Shown: one piece after another, positions 5,877 to 6,281 of the stretch
Numbering within the stretch: the stretch's first letter is position 1
Layout: each line of letters opens with the position of its first letter
Assembly (NCBI GenBank): GCA_031268615.1
Contig: JAIRWZ010000025.1
Location: forward strand, 1 to 6,281
Origin: Actinomycetes bacterium
Lineage (GTDB): Bacteria > Actinomycetota > Coriobacteriia > WRKU01 > WQUG01
Direction of reading: 5' to 3'
DNA length: 6,281 nt
Made by a program: the position numbers and the translations under genes
The notes under the pieces: model-generated
Databases searched by the model: none
What the model was told of the DNA's origin: nothing
Seen by the model: only the letters and a program-made list of their open reading frames with translations

Positions 5877-6281
5877 GCTTTCGCGACTATCTGACCATTG
5901 GTGAGGTTGTCCAGAAACTGAACGCTGGCAGAGGCGATTTGTCCGTCTCGAAGCTGCGGTATCTGGAGGACGAAGGTCTGATAACACCGGAGCGTACCGA
6001 GGGTGGGTACCGCAAGTTTTCGCGAGCTGATGTTGAGCGCGTTGAACTCATTTTGCGTCTGCAACGTGAAAGGTTTCTGCCTCTGGCAGTGATAAAGACT
6101 AAGTTAGATGCCTTTGATCGGGGTTTGCCCGTGCCTGAAATTGAAGAGATTGAGACAGGCGACGTATCGGCTGGACAGGACAAAGCGGTAGATGCGGAGG
6201 CCTCCGGGTTGCTGGCGACAAGCGACCTGACCCGTGAGTATAAGATTCCCGAAAGTTTCATGGCCGAATTGAAACGCTACG
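5873..6281 (+). CDS. MerR-family transcriptional regulator, Rv1828-like (right-partial)
   Basis: The GTG at 5873 overlaps the FHA stop in a GTGA junction, and the frame stays open to the right edge, giving the first 136 residues. The N-terminus is a winged helix-turn-helix of the MerR type: YLTIGEVVQKL (6-16), SVSKLRYLEDEGLITPERT (24-42), GGYRKFSRADVERVELILRLQRE (44-66), then FLPLAVIKTKLDAFD (68-82). After an acidic linker (about 88-110) the stretch SGLLATSDLTREYKIPESFMAELKRY (111-136) looks like the beginning of the second helix-turn-helix-like domain found in the Rv1828 group rather than the ligand-binding domain of classical MerR metal sensors. No metal-binding cysteines are present. Its coupling to the FHA gene and gcv operon suggests it regulates this operon or related amino-acid metabolism; target and effector cannot be read from the sequence. 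Confidence 0.92.
   Translation, partial: MSFRDYLTIGEVVQKLNAGRGDLSVSKLRYLEDEGLITPERTEGGYRKFSRADVERVELILRLQRERFLPLAVIKTKLDAFDRGLPVPEIEEIETGDVSAGQDKAVDAEASGLLATSDLTREYKIPESFMAELKRY

Overview
The window looks like chromosomal DNA from an actinobacterium, most plausibly a Coriobacteriia-type gut or oral anaerobe. Three things suggest this. An FHA-domain protein very like mycobacterial GarA is followed directly by a MerR regulator of the Rv1828 type, an actinobacterial gene pair. Glycine dehydrogenase is split into two subunits (GcvPA and GcvPB), as in Firmicutes, Thermotoga and anaerobic lineages, unlike the single-chain GcvP typical of mycobacteria. A sortase-type surface protein indicates a Gram-positive envelope. 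The taxon is an inference from gene content, not a sequence match.

Layout, all genes on the + strand. (1) Bases 2-337: end of a small secreted, sortase-anchored protein, open at the left edge and richer in A+T than the rest. (2) Bases 338-574: a gene-free stretch holding four back-to-back palindromes bounded by TGTAGGG/CCCTACA ends (a MITE/REP-like element), a 10-bp direct repeat around the cluster, and then a promoter with a perfect TATAAT box. (3) Bases 575-5065: the glycine cleavage operon gcvT-gcvH-gcvPA-gcvPB, with all key residues present. (4) Bases 5066-5876: an unrecognised 100-residue protein, then a zinc-ribbon/FHA protein. (5) From 5873 to the right edge: a MerR-family regulator, cut by the window.

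The Gcv proteins form three of the four parts of the glycine cleavage system. GcvPA/GcvPB (P-protein) decarboxylates glycine using PLP and passes the aminomethyl group to the lipoyl lysine of GcvH. GcvT transfers the one-carbon unit to tetrahydrofolate and releases ammonia. The L-protein (dihydrolipoamide dehydrogenase) and lipoylation enzymes are not in the window. From gcvPA to the MerR gene every junction is overlapping or abutting, so the unknown protein, the FHA protein and the regulator are probably translated with the P-protein. In mycobacteria gcvH is followed by garA and Rv1828, and GarA is a phosphorylation-controlled switch for 2-oxoglutarate/glutamate metabolism. The same association here, with the complete P-protein and an extra unknown gene inserted, suggests a link between glycine catabolism and a GarA-like switch. 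The most interesting points are the zinc-ribbon form of the GarA-like protein, the unknown coupled 100-residue protein, and the palindrome cluster upstream of gcvT.
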